DNA of 64,000 nt, taken from NCBI RefSeq assembly GCF_021602585.1, contig NZ_BQIP01000006.1, forward strand, positions 1 through 64,000. The letters run 5' to 3'. Shown here one piece after another: positions 18,361 to 26,932 of the stretch; the first letter of the stretch is position 1, and every line of letters begins with the position of its first letter. The notes beneath the pieces are model-generated. The model saw only the letters and a list, made by a program, of their open reading frames with translations. It had not been told where the DNA came from and made no database searches. This stretch comes from Pseudomonas faucium. GTDB taxonomy: Bacteria > Pseudomonadota > Gammaproteobacteria > Pseudomonadales > Pseudomonadaceae. The translations under genes and the position numbers were made by a program.

Positions 18361-19541
18361 GCAACCACGAACTCCCCGCGTCCTACCTGGACGGCCAGGA
18401 TGACCAGGCGGTGCTGCGCGCCGGGCGGGTCATCCTGCTCTGCGCGCTGATGCTGGCGGCGTTCCTCGGCTGGGCCGCCTGGTTCGAGGTGACCGAGGTG
18501 TCCACCGGCACCGGCAAGGTGATCCCCAGCTCGCGCGAGCAGGTGATCCAGTCGTTCGAGGGCGGCATCGTCGCCGAGATGAACGTGGCCGAGGGCGATC
18601 TGGTCGAGCGCGGCCAGGTGCTGGCCCAGCTCGACCCGACCAAGACCGCCTCCAGTGTCGGCGAGAGCGAGGCCAAGTACCGCGCGGCCAAGGCCAGCGT
18701 GGCGCGGCTGCGCGCCGAGGTCACCGGCAAGCCGCTGAGCTTCCCCGAGAGCCTGCGTGATTCCCCCGAGCTGATCGACGCCGAAACCGCCCTCTACGAA
18801 ACCCGCAGGCGTGGCCTGGAGCAGACCCTGGCAGGTATCGAGGACTCGCTGCGGCTGGTGCGCAGCGAACTGAAGATCACCGAGAACCTGGCCAAGATGG
18901 GCGCTTCCAGCCGGGTCGAGGTGATCCGCCTGAACCGCCAGCGCTCGGAGCTGGAGCTCAAGGCCAACGAAGCCCGCTCCGACTACCTGGTGCGCGCCCG
19001 CGAAGAGCTGGCCAAGGCCAGCGCCGAGGCCGACAGCCTGTCGGAGGTGATCCGCGGGCGCAGCGATTCGCTGTCGCGCCTGACCTTGCGCTCGCCGGTG
19101 CGCGGCATCGTCAAGGACATCGAGGTCAACACCTTGGGCGGCGTGGTGCAGCCGGGTGGGCAGGTGATGAAGATCGTGCCGATGGACGAGCGGCTGCTGA
19201 TCGAAACCCGCATCGCGCCACGGGACATCGCCTTCATCCACCCCGACCAGGCGGCCAAGGTGAAGATCAGTGCCTATGACTATTCGGTGTATGGCGGGCT
19301 GGACGGCAAGGTGGTGGGGATATCGCCCGACACCCTGCAAGATGAGGTGAAACCGGAAATCTACTATTACCGGGTGTTCATCCGCACCGAGCAGGACAGC
19401 CTGCAGAACAAGGCCGGCAAGCGCTTTGCCATCGTCCCGGGGATGATTGCCACGGTGGATATCCGCACCGGCGAGAAGACCATCCTCGACTACCTGATCA
19501 AACCGCTGAACCGCGCCCGCGAGGCCCTGCGCGAGCGCTGA
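18357..19541 (+). CDS. HlyD-family type I secretion adaptor protein
   Basis: 394 residues with a short cytoplasmic tail, one membrane helix (about 25-43), a lipoyl-like half motif just after it (GKVIPSS to LDPT, about 53-92), a long periplasmic coiled-coil (about 95-240) and a beta-barrel C-terminal part ending in the usual conserved DYLIKPL tail. It bridges the inner-membrane ABC transporter to the TolC-like channel. Its start ATGA overlaps the stop of the ABC gene. It is the last gene of the adhesin-exporter set; a BIME follows immediately. Confidence 0.92.
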   Translation: MSNHELPASYLDGQDDQAVLRAGRVILLCALMLAAFLGWAAWFEVTEVSTGTGKVIPSSREQVIQSFEGGIVAEMNVAEGDLVERGQVLAQLDPTKTASSVGESEAKYRAAKASVARLRAEVTGKPLSFPESLRDSPELIDAETALYETRRRGLEQTLAGIEDSLRLVRSELKITENLAKMGASSRVEVIRLNRQRSELELKANEARSDYLVRAREELAKASAEADSLSEVIRGRSDSLSRLTLRSPVRGIVKDIEVNTLGGVVQPGGQVMKIVPMDERLLIETRIAPRDIAFIHPDQAAKVKISAYDYSVYGGLDGKVVGISPDTLQDEVKPEIYYYRVFIRTEQDSLQNKAGKRFAIVPGMIATVDIRTGEKTILDYLIKPLNRAREALRER

Positions 19542-19555
19542 GGGCCGCTGCGCGG

Positions 19556-19634
19556 CCATCGCCGGCAAGCTGGCTCCCACAGGGATTGGGGTGTGCTCGG
19601 TACCTGTGGGAGCCGGCTTGCCGGCGATAGGGCC
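19556..19634. repeat. BIME: inverted pair of REP sequences
   Basis: Two REP elements face each other: ATCGCCGGCAAGCTGGCTCC begins at 19558, and the opposite copy, GGAGCCGGCTTGCCGGCGAT, ends at 19628. The inner ends are CCCACAGG and CCTGTGGG. The left copy has a T in place of C in the palindromic core. It lies between the exporter operon and the cheV promoter and may act as a transcription or mRNA-decay boundary. Confidence 0.9.
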
Positions 19635-19653
19635 CTCAACGGCTCGACCACGC

Positions 19654-19680
19654 TAAAGCCCCAGGCAAACAGGCCGATAA
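19654..19680 (+). promoter_or_regulatory. FliA (sigma28) promoter upstream of cheV
   Basis: TAAA at 19654-19657, a 15-base spacer, and GCCGATAA at 19673-19680 match the motility sigma factor consensus TAAA-N15-GCCGATAA exactly. The predicted start of transcription is near 19688, about 28 bases before the cheV ATG. This places cheV in the late flagellar/chemotaxis regulon. Confidence 0.85.
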
Positions 19681-19715
19681 CCCGTTATCCCCTGTTTCCC
19701 ACCACGAAGGTCCCC

Positions 19716-20615
19716 ATGGCCACGCAAAACGCTCGCGCGGACTCGCTGTCGCTGCTGCTGTTCACCCTGCGCAGCGGCAAGCTGATGGCAATCAACCTGC
19801 TCAAGGTCAGCGAGATCATCCCCTGCCCGCCATTGACCAAGCTGCCCGAATCGCACCCGCATGTGAAAGGCGTGGCCACCCTGCGCGGCAACTCGCTGTC
19901 GGTGATCGACCTGTCACGCGCCATCGGCGAACGCCCGCTGGCCGACCCCGACGGCGGCTGCCTGATCGTCACCGAGATCAGCCGCTCGCGCCAAGGCCTG
20001 CACGTGCAGGCGGTGAGCCGCATCGTCCACTGCCTGAGCACCGACATCAAACCGCCGCCCTTTGGCTCGGGCAACCGCTCGTACATCACCGGTGTGACCC
20101 GGGTGGACGACAACCTGGTGCAGGTGCTGGACATCGAGAAAGTCATCCACGCCATCGCCCCGCCCCAGCCCGTGGCGCACCCTGGCGAACTCGGCGAGGA
20201 AGACGCCAGCCTGCTGGCTGCCGCCAATATCCTGGTGGTGGACGACAGCCAGGTGGCCCTGCAGCAGTCGGTGCACACCCTGCGCAACCTCGGCATCGAG
20301 TGCCACACCGCGCGCAGTGCCAAGGATGCGATCAACGTGCTGCTGGAGCTGCAAGGCACCGCGCAGGAAATCAACATCATCGTCTCCGACATCGAAATGT
20401 CGGAAATGGATGGCTACGCCTTCACCCGCACCCTGCGCGAGACGCCGGACTTCCAGCACCTGTACATTCTCCTGCACACCTCGCTGGACAGCGTGATGAG
20501 CGGCGAGAAGGCCCGCCTGGCCGGGGCCAATGCCATCCTCACCAAGTTCTCCTCGCCCGAGCTCACCGACTGCCTGGTGGTCGCCGCGCGCACCGTGGTG
20601 TTTGCCGAGCGCTGA
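19716..20615 (+). CDS. cheV: CheV chemotaxis coupling protein (CheW-REC)
   Basis: 299 residues. The N-terminal CheW-like domain (about 10-155) couples chemoreceptors to the CheA kinase. The C-terminal receiver domain (about 170-295) has its phospho-acceptor aspartate at D225 in VSDIEMSEMDGY. CheV proteins tune receptor-kinase coupling in response to phosphorylation. ATG at 19716 was chosen because GAAGG lies at 19706-19710 and the family N-terminus fits; an upstream in-frame start would run into the BIME and promoter. The FliA promoter just upstream supports a chemotaxis role. It is the only coupling protein in the window; two chemoreceptors lie further along. Confidence 0.9.
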   Translation: MATQNARADSLSLLLFTLRSGKLMAINLLKVSEIIPCPPLTKLPESHPHVKGVATLRGNSLSVIDLSRAIGERPLADPDGGCLIVTEISRSRQGLHVQAVSRIVHCLSTDIKPPPFGSGNRSYITGVTRVDDNLVQVLDIEKVIHAIAPPQPVAHPGELGEEDASLLAAANILVVDDSQVALQQSVHTLRNLGIECHTARSAKDAINVLLELQGTAQEINIIVSDIEMSEMDGYAFTRTLRETPDFQHLYILLHTSLDSVMSGEKARLAGANAILTKFSSPELTDCLVVAARTVVFAER

Positions 20616-20715
20616 ACAACCGTGTTGTTATATTCAGCGACAAACTCCTCGGCCCACGGCCGGGGATGACTCGGGCATAATTCGCGCCCCTCGGATCATT
20701 CGTCGGAACCGCGTC

Positions 20716-21027
20716 ATGAAGTCCTACAGCTCCCTCCTCATCGCTTGCGCACTGTTCAGCGGCATTGCCCAGGCCTCCACCAGCCAGGCCTGGAACGAGC
20801 AGCGCCAGCAGATGCTCAAAGCCTGCCTGGCCGCCAGCCAGTTCAAGGATGCCCACGCTCGTGGCAAGCCGGCCGAATTCGATGACCAGGTCGGCTTCAG
20901 TGCCCTGCTGGTCGAAGGCGTCTACCCACAGAAGCACATGCAGCAGCGCACCGGCACCGAGCTGTGCCTGTACGACCGCCGCCAGCAACGCGCCTTCGTC
21001 AGCGAATGGAACCCTGACGCCAAGTGA
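20716..21027 (+). CDS. Small exported protein of unknown function, 103 aa
   Basis: I do not recognise a characterised family. The protein has a clear signal peptide (MKSYSSLLIACALFSGIAQA, cleavage after residue 20). The mature part is about 83 residues with two cysteines (C37 and C84) that could form one periplasmic disulfide. A CATAAT -10-like box at 20676-20681 lies upstream. Its stop overlaps the GTG start of the following YkgJ-like gene (21024-21027), so the two are probably co-translated and may be functionally linked. Confidence 0.75.
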   Translation: MKSYSSLLIACALFSGIAQASTSQAWNEQRQQMLKACLAASQFKDAHARGKPAEFDDQVGFSALLVEGVYPQKHMQQRTGTELCLYDRRQQRAFVSEWNPDAK

Positions 21028-21758
21028 ACGAAAACCTGCGTTTTGCCTGTACCGGCTGCGGCAAGTGCTGCACCGGCCACCACGTGCCGCTGACCCTGGC
21101 TGAGTCGCGCCAATGGGCAGCTGCCGGCGGCCAGGTGGTGGTGTTGATCGAAGGGTTCGTGGCCGATGGCCCGGGCATGCCGGCCGACCAGCGCGAGCAT
21201 GTGCTGCGCCGCTCGCACCCGGTGCCTTGCGGTGCGGGCGAGGTGCGCGTGGCGGTGACCTTCGCCGCGTTCAACCCCGGGCGTTGCCGCAACCTCGATG
21301 ACAACGACCTGTGCACCATCTACGAAAACCGGCCACTGGTCTGCCGTATCTACCCGGTGGAAATCAACCCGCACATTCCACTGCGGCCCGAGAACAAGGA
21401 CTGCCCGCCCGAAGCCTGGGAACAAGGCCCTGAGCTGATCCACGGCACGCAGCCGGTCGACCCGCAGCTGGCCGCCCTGGTGCAGGCCTCGCGCCAGGCC
21501 GACCGTGACGATATCGCGGCCAAGGTGGCGGTGTGCCAGGCGTTGGGGATGACCTGCAGTGCGCTCAAGGGCAATGGGTTTACCGCTTATTTGCCAGAGA
21601 TGGCGGCGTTCGCGGCGGCGTTGCAGCAGGTGGCGGTGGCCGACGGTGCAGTGTGGACTTTGCATGTGAGCGATGGAGGTTTGGCAGCGGAGCTGCATGC
21701 GCTGGGCCTGCAGACCACCAGCGAAACACCGGTGTACTACGCCTTCATTGGGTTCTAG
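21024..21758 (+). CDS. YkgJ-family cysteine-cluster protein
   Basis: 244 residues beginning with GTG, overlapping the previous stop codon. The N-terminus has CTGCGKCC (C9, C12, C15, C16), the CxxCxxCC signature of the UPF0153/YkgJ family, thought to bind zinc or an iron-sulfur cluster. Further cysteines occur in GRCRNL, DLCTIYENRPLVCRIYP and DCPP. The biochemical role of the family is not settled. The four-base overlap with the small exported protein suggests joint expression. A BIME follows. Confidence 0.8.
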   Translation: MNENLRFACTGCGKCCTGHHVPLTLAESRQWAAAGGQVVVLIEGFVADGPGMPADQREHVLRRSHPVPCGAGEVRVAVTFAAFNPGRCRNLDDNDLCTIYENRPLVCRIYPVEINPHIPLRPENKDCPPEAWEQGPELIHGTQPVDPQLAALVQASRQADRDDIAAKVAVCQALGMTCSALKGNGFTAYLPEMAAFAAALQQVAVADGAVWTLHVSDGGLAAELHALGLQTTSETPVYYAFIGF

Positions 21759-21770
21759 GTAGTCAGTACC

Positions 21771-21865
21771 GGCCCTATCGCCGGCAAGCCGGCTCCCACA
21801 GGTAACGCCGCAGATGTCGAGAACTGCGCTGTACCTGTGGGAGCCGGCTTGCCGGCGATAGGGCC
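21771..21865. repeat. BIME: inverted pair of REP sequences
   Basis: Left arm 21771-21803 and right arm 21832-21865 are near-perfect inverted copies, each with the GCCGGCAAGCCGGCTCCCAC core, flanked outside by GGCCCTAT/ATAGGGCC and inside by ACAGGT/ACCTGT. It separates the YkgJ-like gene from the efflux operon. Confidence 0.92.
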
Positions 21866-21890
21866 GGTGCTGACACCCCACCCTGCGAAA

Positions 21891-21945
21891 CTGTCAGCGC
21901 TGTCAGCCAGACGTCACGCTCCCGACCCGGTTCAGGGGCTATAAG
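21891..21945 (+). promoter_or_regulatory. Candidate promoter and direct repeats for the RND efflux operon
   Basis: CTGTCAGCG at 21891-21899 is followed directly by CTGTCAGCC at 21900-21908, a tandem direct repeat of the sort OmpR-type regulators can bind. TATAAG at 21940-21945 is a good -10 without a recognisable -35, as expected for an activator-dependent promoter. Regulation by the response regulator at 26258 is inferred, not shown. Confidence 0.35.
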
Positions 21946-21995
21946 CTTCAGTACAGACAACCATTTCCCCCCTCTTGGCCAAGGTGCCCGCGCCG

Positions 21996-23159
21996 ATGCG
22001 ACGTCCTTCCCGCTCTCTCCTCCTGGCCACCACGGCACTGCTCGCCCTGGCCGCATTGGGCATCTGGTACGGCCAACGGCACGAAGTGCCTGCCAGCCGT
22101 GCGCAAGCCGCCATCCCGGTCCGCGTGGTCAGCGTTGCCCAGCAGGACGTGCCGCGCTATGCCAGTGCCATCGGTTCGGTGCTGTCGCTGCACAGCGTCG
22201 AGGTGCGCCCGCAGGTCGAGGGCATCCTGACCCAGGTGCTGGTCAAGGAAGGCCAATGGGTCAAGGAAGGCGACCTGCTCGCCACCCTCGACGATCGCAG
22301 CATCAGCGCCTCGCTCGACCAGGCCCGCGCCCAGCTCGGCCAGAGCCAGGCACAGATCCAGGTGGCCGGGGTCGACCTCAAGCGCTACAAGCTGCTGAGC
22401 ACCGATGACGGGGTGTCCAAGCAGACCCTCGACCAGCAACAGGCGCTGGTCAACCAGCTGCAGGCCACGGTCAAGGGCAACCAGGCGGCCATTGCCAACG
22501 CACAGGTGCAGCTTTCCTACACGCAGATCCGCTCGCCAGTTACAGGCCGCGTCGGCATCCGCAACGTCGACCCCGGCAACCTGGTGCGCACCAGCGATGC
22601 CCAGGGCCTGTTCAGCGTGACCCAGATCGACCCGATCGCCGTGGAATTCTCCCTGCCGCAACAAATGCTGCCGACCTTGCAAACCCTGCTCAAGGCGCCG
22701 ACACCTGCGCACGTCGAGGCCTACATGGATGCCGACGGCGAGCGCAGCCTGCTGGGCGAAGGCCGCCTGGCACTGATCGACAACCAGATTTCCGCCAACA
22801 CCGGCACGGTGCGGGTGAAGGCCGAGTTCGACAACAAGGACGGCCGCCTGTGGCCGGGTCAGCTGGTCACCGTGCGCCTGCGCACGGCGCTGGACGAAAA
22901 CGCACTGGTGGTGCCGCCGCCGGTGGTGCAGCGCAGCATCGATGGCCACTTCGTCTACCGCGTGGAGGGCGACAAGGTCACCAGCGTGCCGGTCAAGGTG
23001 CTGTACCAGGACAGCACGCTGAACATCGTCGCCGGGGTCAAGGCCGGTGACCGCCTGGTGCTCGACGGCCAGTCGCGGCTCAAGCCCGGCGCCCGAGTCG
23101 AGATCACCCCAGACGCCCCGGCACCGGCCGAGATGGCCGACCGCAGGAGCCAGCCATGA
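21996..23159 (+). CDS. RND efflux periplasmic adaptor (membrane fusion protein)
   Basis: 387 residues from the ATG at 21996. In-frame TTG (21975) and GTG (21984) starts exist, but the ATG gives a standard N-terminus with basic residues and a hydrophobic anchor (about 7-24). The body shows the biotinyl-lipoyl halves (about 60-110 and 170-200, with SYTQIRSPVTGRVG), a short coiled coil, and the beta-barrel/MP domains of the MdtA/AcrA type. It links the inner-membrane pump to an outer-membrane channel. It overlaps the pump gene by four bases. No outer-membrane factor is encoded in this operon, so the pump must borrow one. Confidence 0.9.
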   Translation: MRRPSRSLLLATTALLALAALGIWYGQRHEVPASRAQAAIPVRVVSVAQQDVPRYASAIGSVLSLHSVEVRPQVEGILTQVLVKEGQWVKEGDLLATLDDRSISASLDQARAQLGQSQAQIQVAGVDLKRYKLLSTDDGVSKQTLDQQQALVNQLQATVKGNQAAIANAQVQLSYTQIRSPVTGRVGIRNVDPGNLVRTSDAQGLFSVTQIDPIAVEFSLPQQMLPTLQTLLKAPTPAHVEAYMDADGERSLLGEGRLALIDNQISANTGTVRVKAEFDNKDGRLWPGQLVTVRLRTALDENALVVPPPVVQRSIDGHFVYRVEGDKVTSVPVKVLYQDSTLNIVAGVKAGDRLVLDGQSRLKPGARVEITPDAPAPAEMADRRSQP

Positions 23160-26100
23160 ACACCCGCAATGGCGTCTCGGCCTGGTGCATCGACCACCCC
23201 ATCGCCACCCTGCTGCTGACCTTCGCCCTGGTGCTGCTGGGTGCCATCGCCTTCCCCCGCCTGCCGGTGGCGCCGCTGCCCGAGGCCGATTTCCCGACCA
23301 TCCAGGTCACCGCCCAGTTGCCCGGTGCCAGCCCCGAGACCATGGCCTCGTCGGTGGCAACGCCGCTGGAAGTGCAGTTCAGCGCCATCCCCGGCATGAC
23401 CCAGATGACCAGCAGCAGTGCCCTGGGCTCGACCACGCTGATCCTGCAGTTCACCCTGGACAAGAACATCGACACCGCCGCCCAGGAAGTGCAGGCAGCG
23501 ATCAACACCGCCACCGCGCGCCTGCCCCAGGACCTGCCGAGCCCGCCGACCTGGCGCAAGGTCAACCCGGCCGACAGCCCGGTGCTGATCCTCACCGTCA
23601 GCTCCGCGCAGATGCCCGGCAACGAGCTCAGCGACTACGCCGAAACCCTGCTGGCCCGCCAGCTCAGCCAGATCGACGGGGTCGGCCTGATCAACATCAC
23701 CGGGCAGCTGCGCCCGGCGATCCGGGTGCAGGCGCAGCCGGAGAAACTCGCGGCCATCGGCCTGACCCTGGCCGACGTGCGCCTGGCCATCCAGCAAACC
23801 AGCCTGAACCTGGCCAAGGGCGCGCTGTACGGCGAGCACAGCGTGTCGACCATCGCCGCCAACGACCAGCTGTTCCACCCCGAGGACTACGCCAAGCTGA
23901 TCGTCAGCTACCGCAATGGCGCGCCGGTGCACCTGGCCGACGTGGCCAAGGTGATCAACGGCGCCGAGAACGCCTACGTCAAGGCCTGGTCCGGCGACCA
24001 GCCGGGGCTGAACCTGGTGATCTTCCGCCAGCCGGGGGCCAACATCGTCGACACCGTGGACCGGGTGCTCGACGCCCTGCCCCGGCTGCAGGAGATGCTG
24101 CCGGCCTCGGTCGAGGTATCGGTGCTGCAGGACCGCACCCAGACCATCCGCGCATCGCTGCATGAAGTGGAACTGACGCTGATGATCGCCGTGGCGCTGG
24201 TGATCGGGGTGATGGCGCTGTTCCTGCGCCAGTGGTCGGCCACCTTCATCGTCTCCAGCGTGCTCGGGGTGTCGCTGATCGCCAGCTGCGCGCTGATGTA
24301 CGTGCTGGGCTTCAGCCTCAACAACCTGACCCTGGTGGCCATCGTCATCGCCGTGGGCTTCGTGGTCGATGACGCCATCGTCGTGGTGGAGAACATCCAC
24401 CGTCACCTGGAGGCCGGCGACGACAGCCGCACGGCGGCGCTCAGGGGCGCCGGCGAGATCGGCTTCACCGTGGTGTCGATCAGCTTCTCGCTGATCGCCG
24501 CGTTCATTCCGCTGCTGTTCATGGGCGGCGTGGTCGGGCGCCTGTTCAAGGAGTTCGCCCTGACCGCCACGGCCACCATCCTGATCTCGGTAGTGGTGTC
24601 GCTGACCCTGGCGCCGACCCTCGCCGCCCTGTTCATGCGCCGCCCGCCCAGCGAGCACGGCGGCGGTTTCGGTGCGCGCCTGCTGGGCTGGTACGAAAGG
24701 GGCCTGGACCGCGCCCTGGCCCACCGGCGCCTGACCCTCGGTGTGTTCGGCATCACCCTGGCGCTGGCGGTGGCCGGCTATATCGGCATCCCCAAGGGCT
24801 TCTTCCCGCTGCAGGACACCGGCTTCATCCTCGGCACCACCGAGGCAGCGGCAGACGTTTCCTACCCCTCGATGATCGAAAAACACCTGGCGGTGGCGAA
24901 GATCATCGGTGATGACCCGGCCGTGCGCGCCTATTCGCACTCGGTCGGGGTCACCGGCAGCAACCAGACCATCGCCAACGGCCGCTTCTGGATTTCGCTC
25001 AAGCCCCGCGGCGAGCGCGACGTGTCGGCCAGCGAGTGGATCGACCGCATTCGCCCGAAACTCGCCCAGGTACCCGGCATCGTCCTGTACCTGCGCGCCG
25101 GCCAGGACATCAACCTCAGCTCCGGGCCATCGCGCACCCAGTACCAGTACGTGCTCAAGAGCAACGACGGCGTGGCCCTGAACCTGTGGACCCAGCGCCT
25201 GACCGAGCGCCTGAAGGAAAACCCGGCGTTTCGCGACCTGTCCAACGACCTGCAGCTGGGCGCCAGCGTCACGCGCATCGACATCGACCGCCAGGCCGCA
25301 GCGCGCTTCGGCCTGACCACCACCGACGTCGACCAGGCGCTGTACGACGCCTTCGGCCAGCGGCAGATCAGCGAATTCCAGACCGAAACCAACCAGTACA
25401 AGGTGATTCTCGAGCTCGATGCGCGCCAGCGCGGCAAGGCCGAAAGCCTCAACTTCTTCTACCTGCGCTCGCCGCTGACCAACGAGATGGTGCCGTTGTC
25501 GGCCCTGGCCCACGTGGCAGCGCCCAGCACCGGGCCGCTGTCGATCAGCCACGACGGCCTGTTCCCGGCCGCCAACCTGTCGTTCAACCTGGCGCCCGGC
25601 GTGGCCCTGGGCGATGCGGTGCAGATCCTCGAACGCACCCAGCGCGAACTGGGCATGCCCGACTCCATCGCCGGCAACTTCCAGGGCGCCGCCCAGGCCT
25701 TCCAGAGCTCGCTGTCGAGCCAGCCGTACCTGATCCTCGCCGCGCTGGTGGCGGTGTACATCATCCTCGGCGTGCTGTACGAAAGCTTCGTCCACCCGCT
25801 GACCATCATCTCGACGCTGCCCTCGGCGGGCCTGGGCGCGATCATCCTGCTCTGGGCCAGCGGGCAGGACTTCAGCATCATGGGCCTGATCGGCGTGGTG
25901 CTGCTGATCGGCATCGTCAAGAAGAACGGCATCCTGCTCATCGACTTCGCCCTCGAAGCCCAGCGCCACCAGGGCATGACACCCGAGCAGGCGATCCGCC
26001 AGGCGTGCCTGGTGCGCTTTCGCCCGATCATCATGACCACCCTGGCCGCGCTGCTCGGCGCGGTGCCGCTGATGTTCGGCTTCGGCACCGGCGCCGAACT

Positions 26101-26248
26101 GCGCCAGCCGCTGGGCATCGCCGTGGTCGGCGGCCTGTTGGTGAGCCAGGCGCTGACGCTGTTCACCACCCCGGTCATATACTTGGCCCTGGAGCGCCTG
26201 TTCCATCGCCGCCAGGCGGCCGCTGCGGCCGCGCCAAGTGCCAGCTGA
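23156..26248 (+). CDS. RND multidrug-type efflux pump, inner-membrane permease
   Basis: 1030 residues, normal RND length, with twelve membrane helices and two large periplasmic loops. The paired aspartates in helix 4 (GFVVDDAIVVVEN, D405-D406) are the proton-relay residues of the HAE1 drug-exporting class, close to the MdtB/MdtC type, and differ from the pattern of heavy-metal RND pumps. It exports hydrophobic compounds using the proton gradient. The layout adaptor-pump-regulator-kinase resembles P. aeruginosa PA1435-PA1438 as I recall it. Substrate cannot be read from sequence. Confidence 0.9.
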   Translation: MNTRNGVSAWCIDHPIATLLLTFALVLLGAIAFPRLPVAPLPEADFPTIQVTAQLPGASPETMASSVATPLEVQFSAIPGMTQMTSSSALGSTTLILQFTLDKNIDTAAQEVQAAINTATARLPQDLPSPPTWRKVNPADSPVLILTVSSAQMPGNELSDYAETLLARQLSQIDGVGLINITGQLRPAIRVQAQPEKLAAIGLTLADVRLAIQQTSLNLAKGALYGEHSVSTIAANDQLFHPEDYAKLIVSYRNGAPVHLADVAKVINGAENAYVKAWSGDQPGLNLVIFRQPGANIVDTVDRVLDALPRLQEMLPASVEVSVLQDRTQTIRASLHEVELTLMIAVALVIGVMALFLRQWSATFIVSSVLGVSLIASCALMYVLGFSLNNLTLVAIVIAVGFVVDDAIVVVENIHRHLEAGDDSRTAALRGAGEIGFTVVSISFSLIAAFIPLLFMGGVVGRLFKEFALTATATILISVVVSLTLAPTLAALFMRRPPSEHGGGFGARLLGWYERGLDRALAHRRLTLGVFGITLALAVAGYIGIPKGFFPLQDTGFILGTTEAAADVSYPSMIEKHLAVAKIIGDDPAVRAYSHSVGVTGSNQTIANGRFWISLKPRGERDVSASEWIDRIRPKLAQVPGIVLYLRAGQDINLSSGPSRTQYQYVLKSNDGVALNLWTQRLTERLKENPAFRDLSNDLQLGASVTRIDIDRQAAARFGLTTTDVDQALYDAFGQRQISEFQTETNQYKVILELDARQRGKAESLNFFYLRSPLTNEMVPLSALAHVAAPSTGPLSISHDGLFPAANLSFNLAPGVALGDAVQILERTQRELGMPDSIAGNFQGAAQAFQSSLSSQPYLILAALVAVYIILGVLYESFVHPLTIISTLPSAGLGAIILLWASGQDFSIMGLIGVVLLIGIVKKNGILLIDFALEAQRHQGMTPEQAIRQACLVRFRPIIMTTLAALLGAVPLMFGFGTGAELRQPLGIAVVGGLLVSQALTLFTTPVIYLALERLFHRRQAAAAAAPSAS

Positions 26249-26257
26249 GACAAGACC

Positions 26258-26932
26258 ATGCGTGTGCTGATCATCGAAGACGAAGAAAAAACCGCCGACT
26301 ACCTGCATCGCGGCCTGAGCGAGCAAGGCTTCACCGTCGACCTTGCACGCGACGGCATCGACGGGCTGCACATGGCCCTTGAAGGCGACTACGCAGTGAT
26401 CGTGCTCGACGTGATGCTGCCGGGCCTGGATGGCTACGGCGTGCTGCGCGCCCTGCGCGCGCGCAAGCAGACGCCGGTGATCATGCTCACCGCCCGCGAG
26501 CGCGTCGAAGACCGCATCCATGGCCTGCGCGAAGGTGCCGACGACTACCTGGGCAAACCGTTCTCGTTCCTCGAACTGGTTGCCCGCCTGCAGGCCCTGA
26601 CCCGCCGCAGCAGCAGCCACGAGCCGCTGCAGGTGCAGGTTGGCGACCTGTGGATCGACCTCATGGCGCGCAAGGCCAGCCGCGCCGGCACCCGCCTGGA
26701 CCTGACCGCCAAGGAGTTCTCGCTGCTCAGCGTGCTGGCCCGGCGCCAGGGCGAGATCCTGTCCAAGACCGCCATCGCCGAGCTGGTCTGGGACATCAAC
26801 TTCGACAGCGACGCGAATGTCGTCGAGGTCGCCATCAAACGCCTGCGCGCCAAGCTCGACGGGCCATTCGACAACAAGCTGCTGCACACCATCCGAGGCA
26901 TGGGCTATGTCCTGGAAAACCGTGCCGGTTAA
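26258..26932 (+). CDS. OmpR-family response regulator (CzcR/CopR-like)
   Basis: 224 residues: receiver domain (1-115) with acidic pair E7-D8, phospho-acceptor D51 and a lysine in the LGKPFSF motif, then a winged-helix DNA-binding domain (about 125-222). It resembles regulators often annotated as heavy-metal responsive. It starts nine bases after the pump gene and overlaps the kinase gene by 26 bases, so all four genes form one operon. It probably activates this operon. The inducing signal is unknown. Confidence 0.9.
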   Translation: MRVLIIEDEEKTADYLHRGLSEQGFTVDLARDGIDGLHMALEGDYAVIVLDVMLPGLDGYGVLRALRARKQTPVIMLTARERVEDRIHGLREGADDYLGKPFSFLELVARLQALTRRSSSHEPLQVQVGDLWIDLMARKASRAGTRLDLTAKEFSLLSVLARRQGEILSKTAIAELVWDINFDSDANVVEVAIKRLRAKLDGPFDNKLLHTIRGMGYVLENRAG

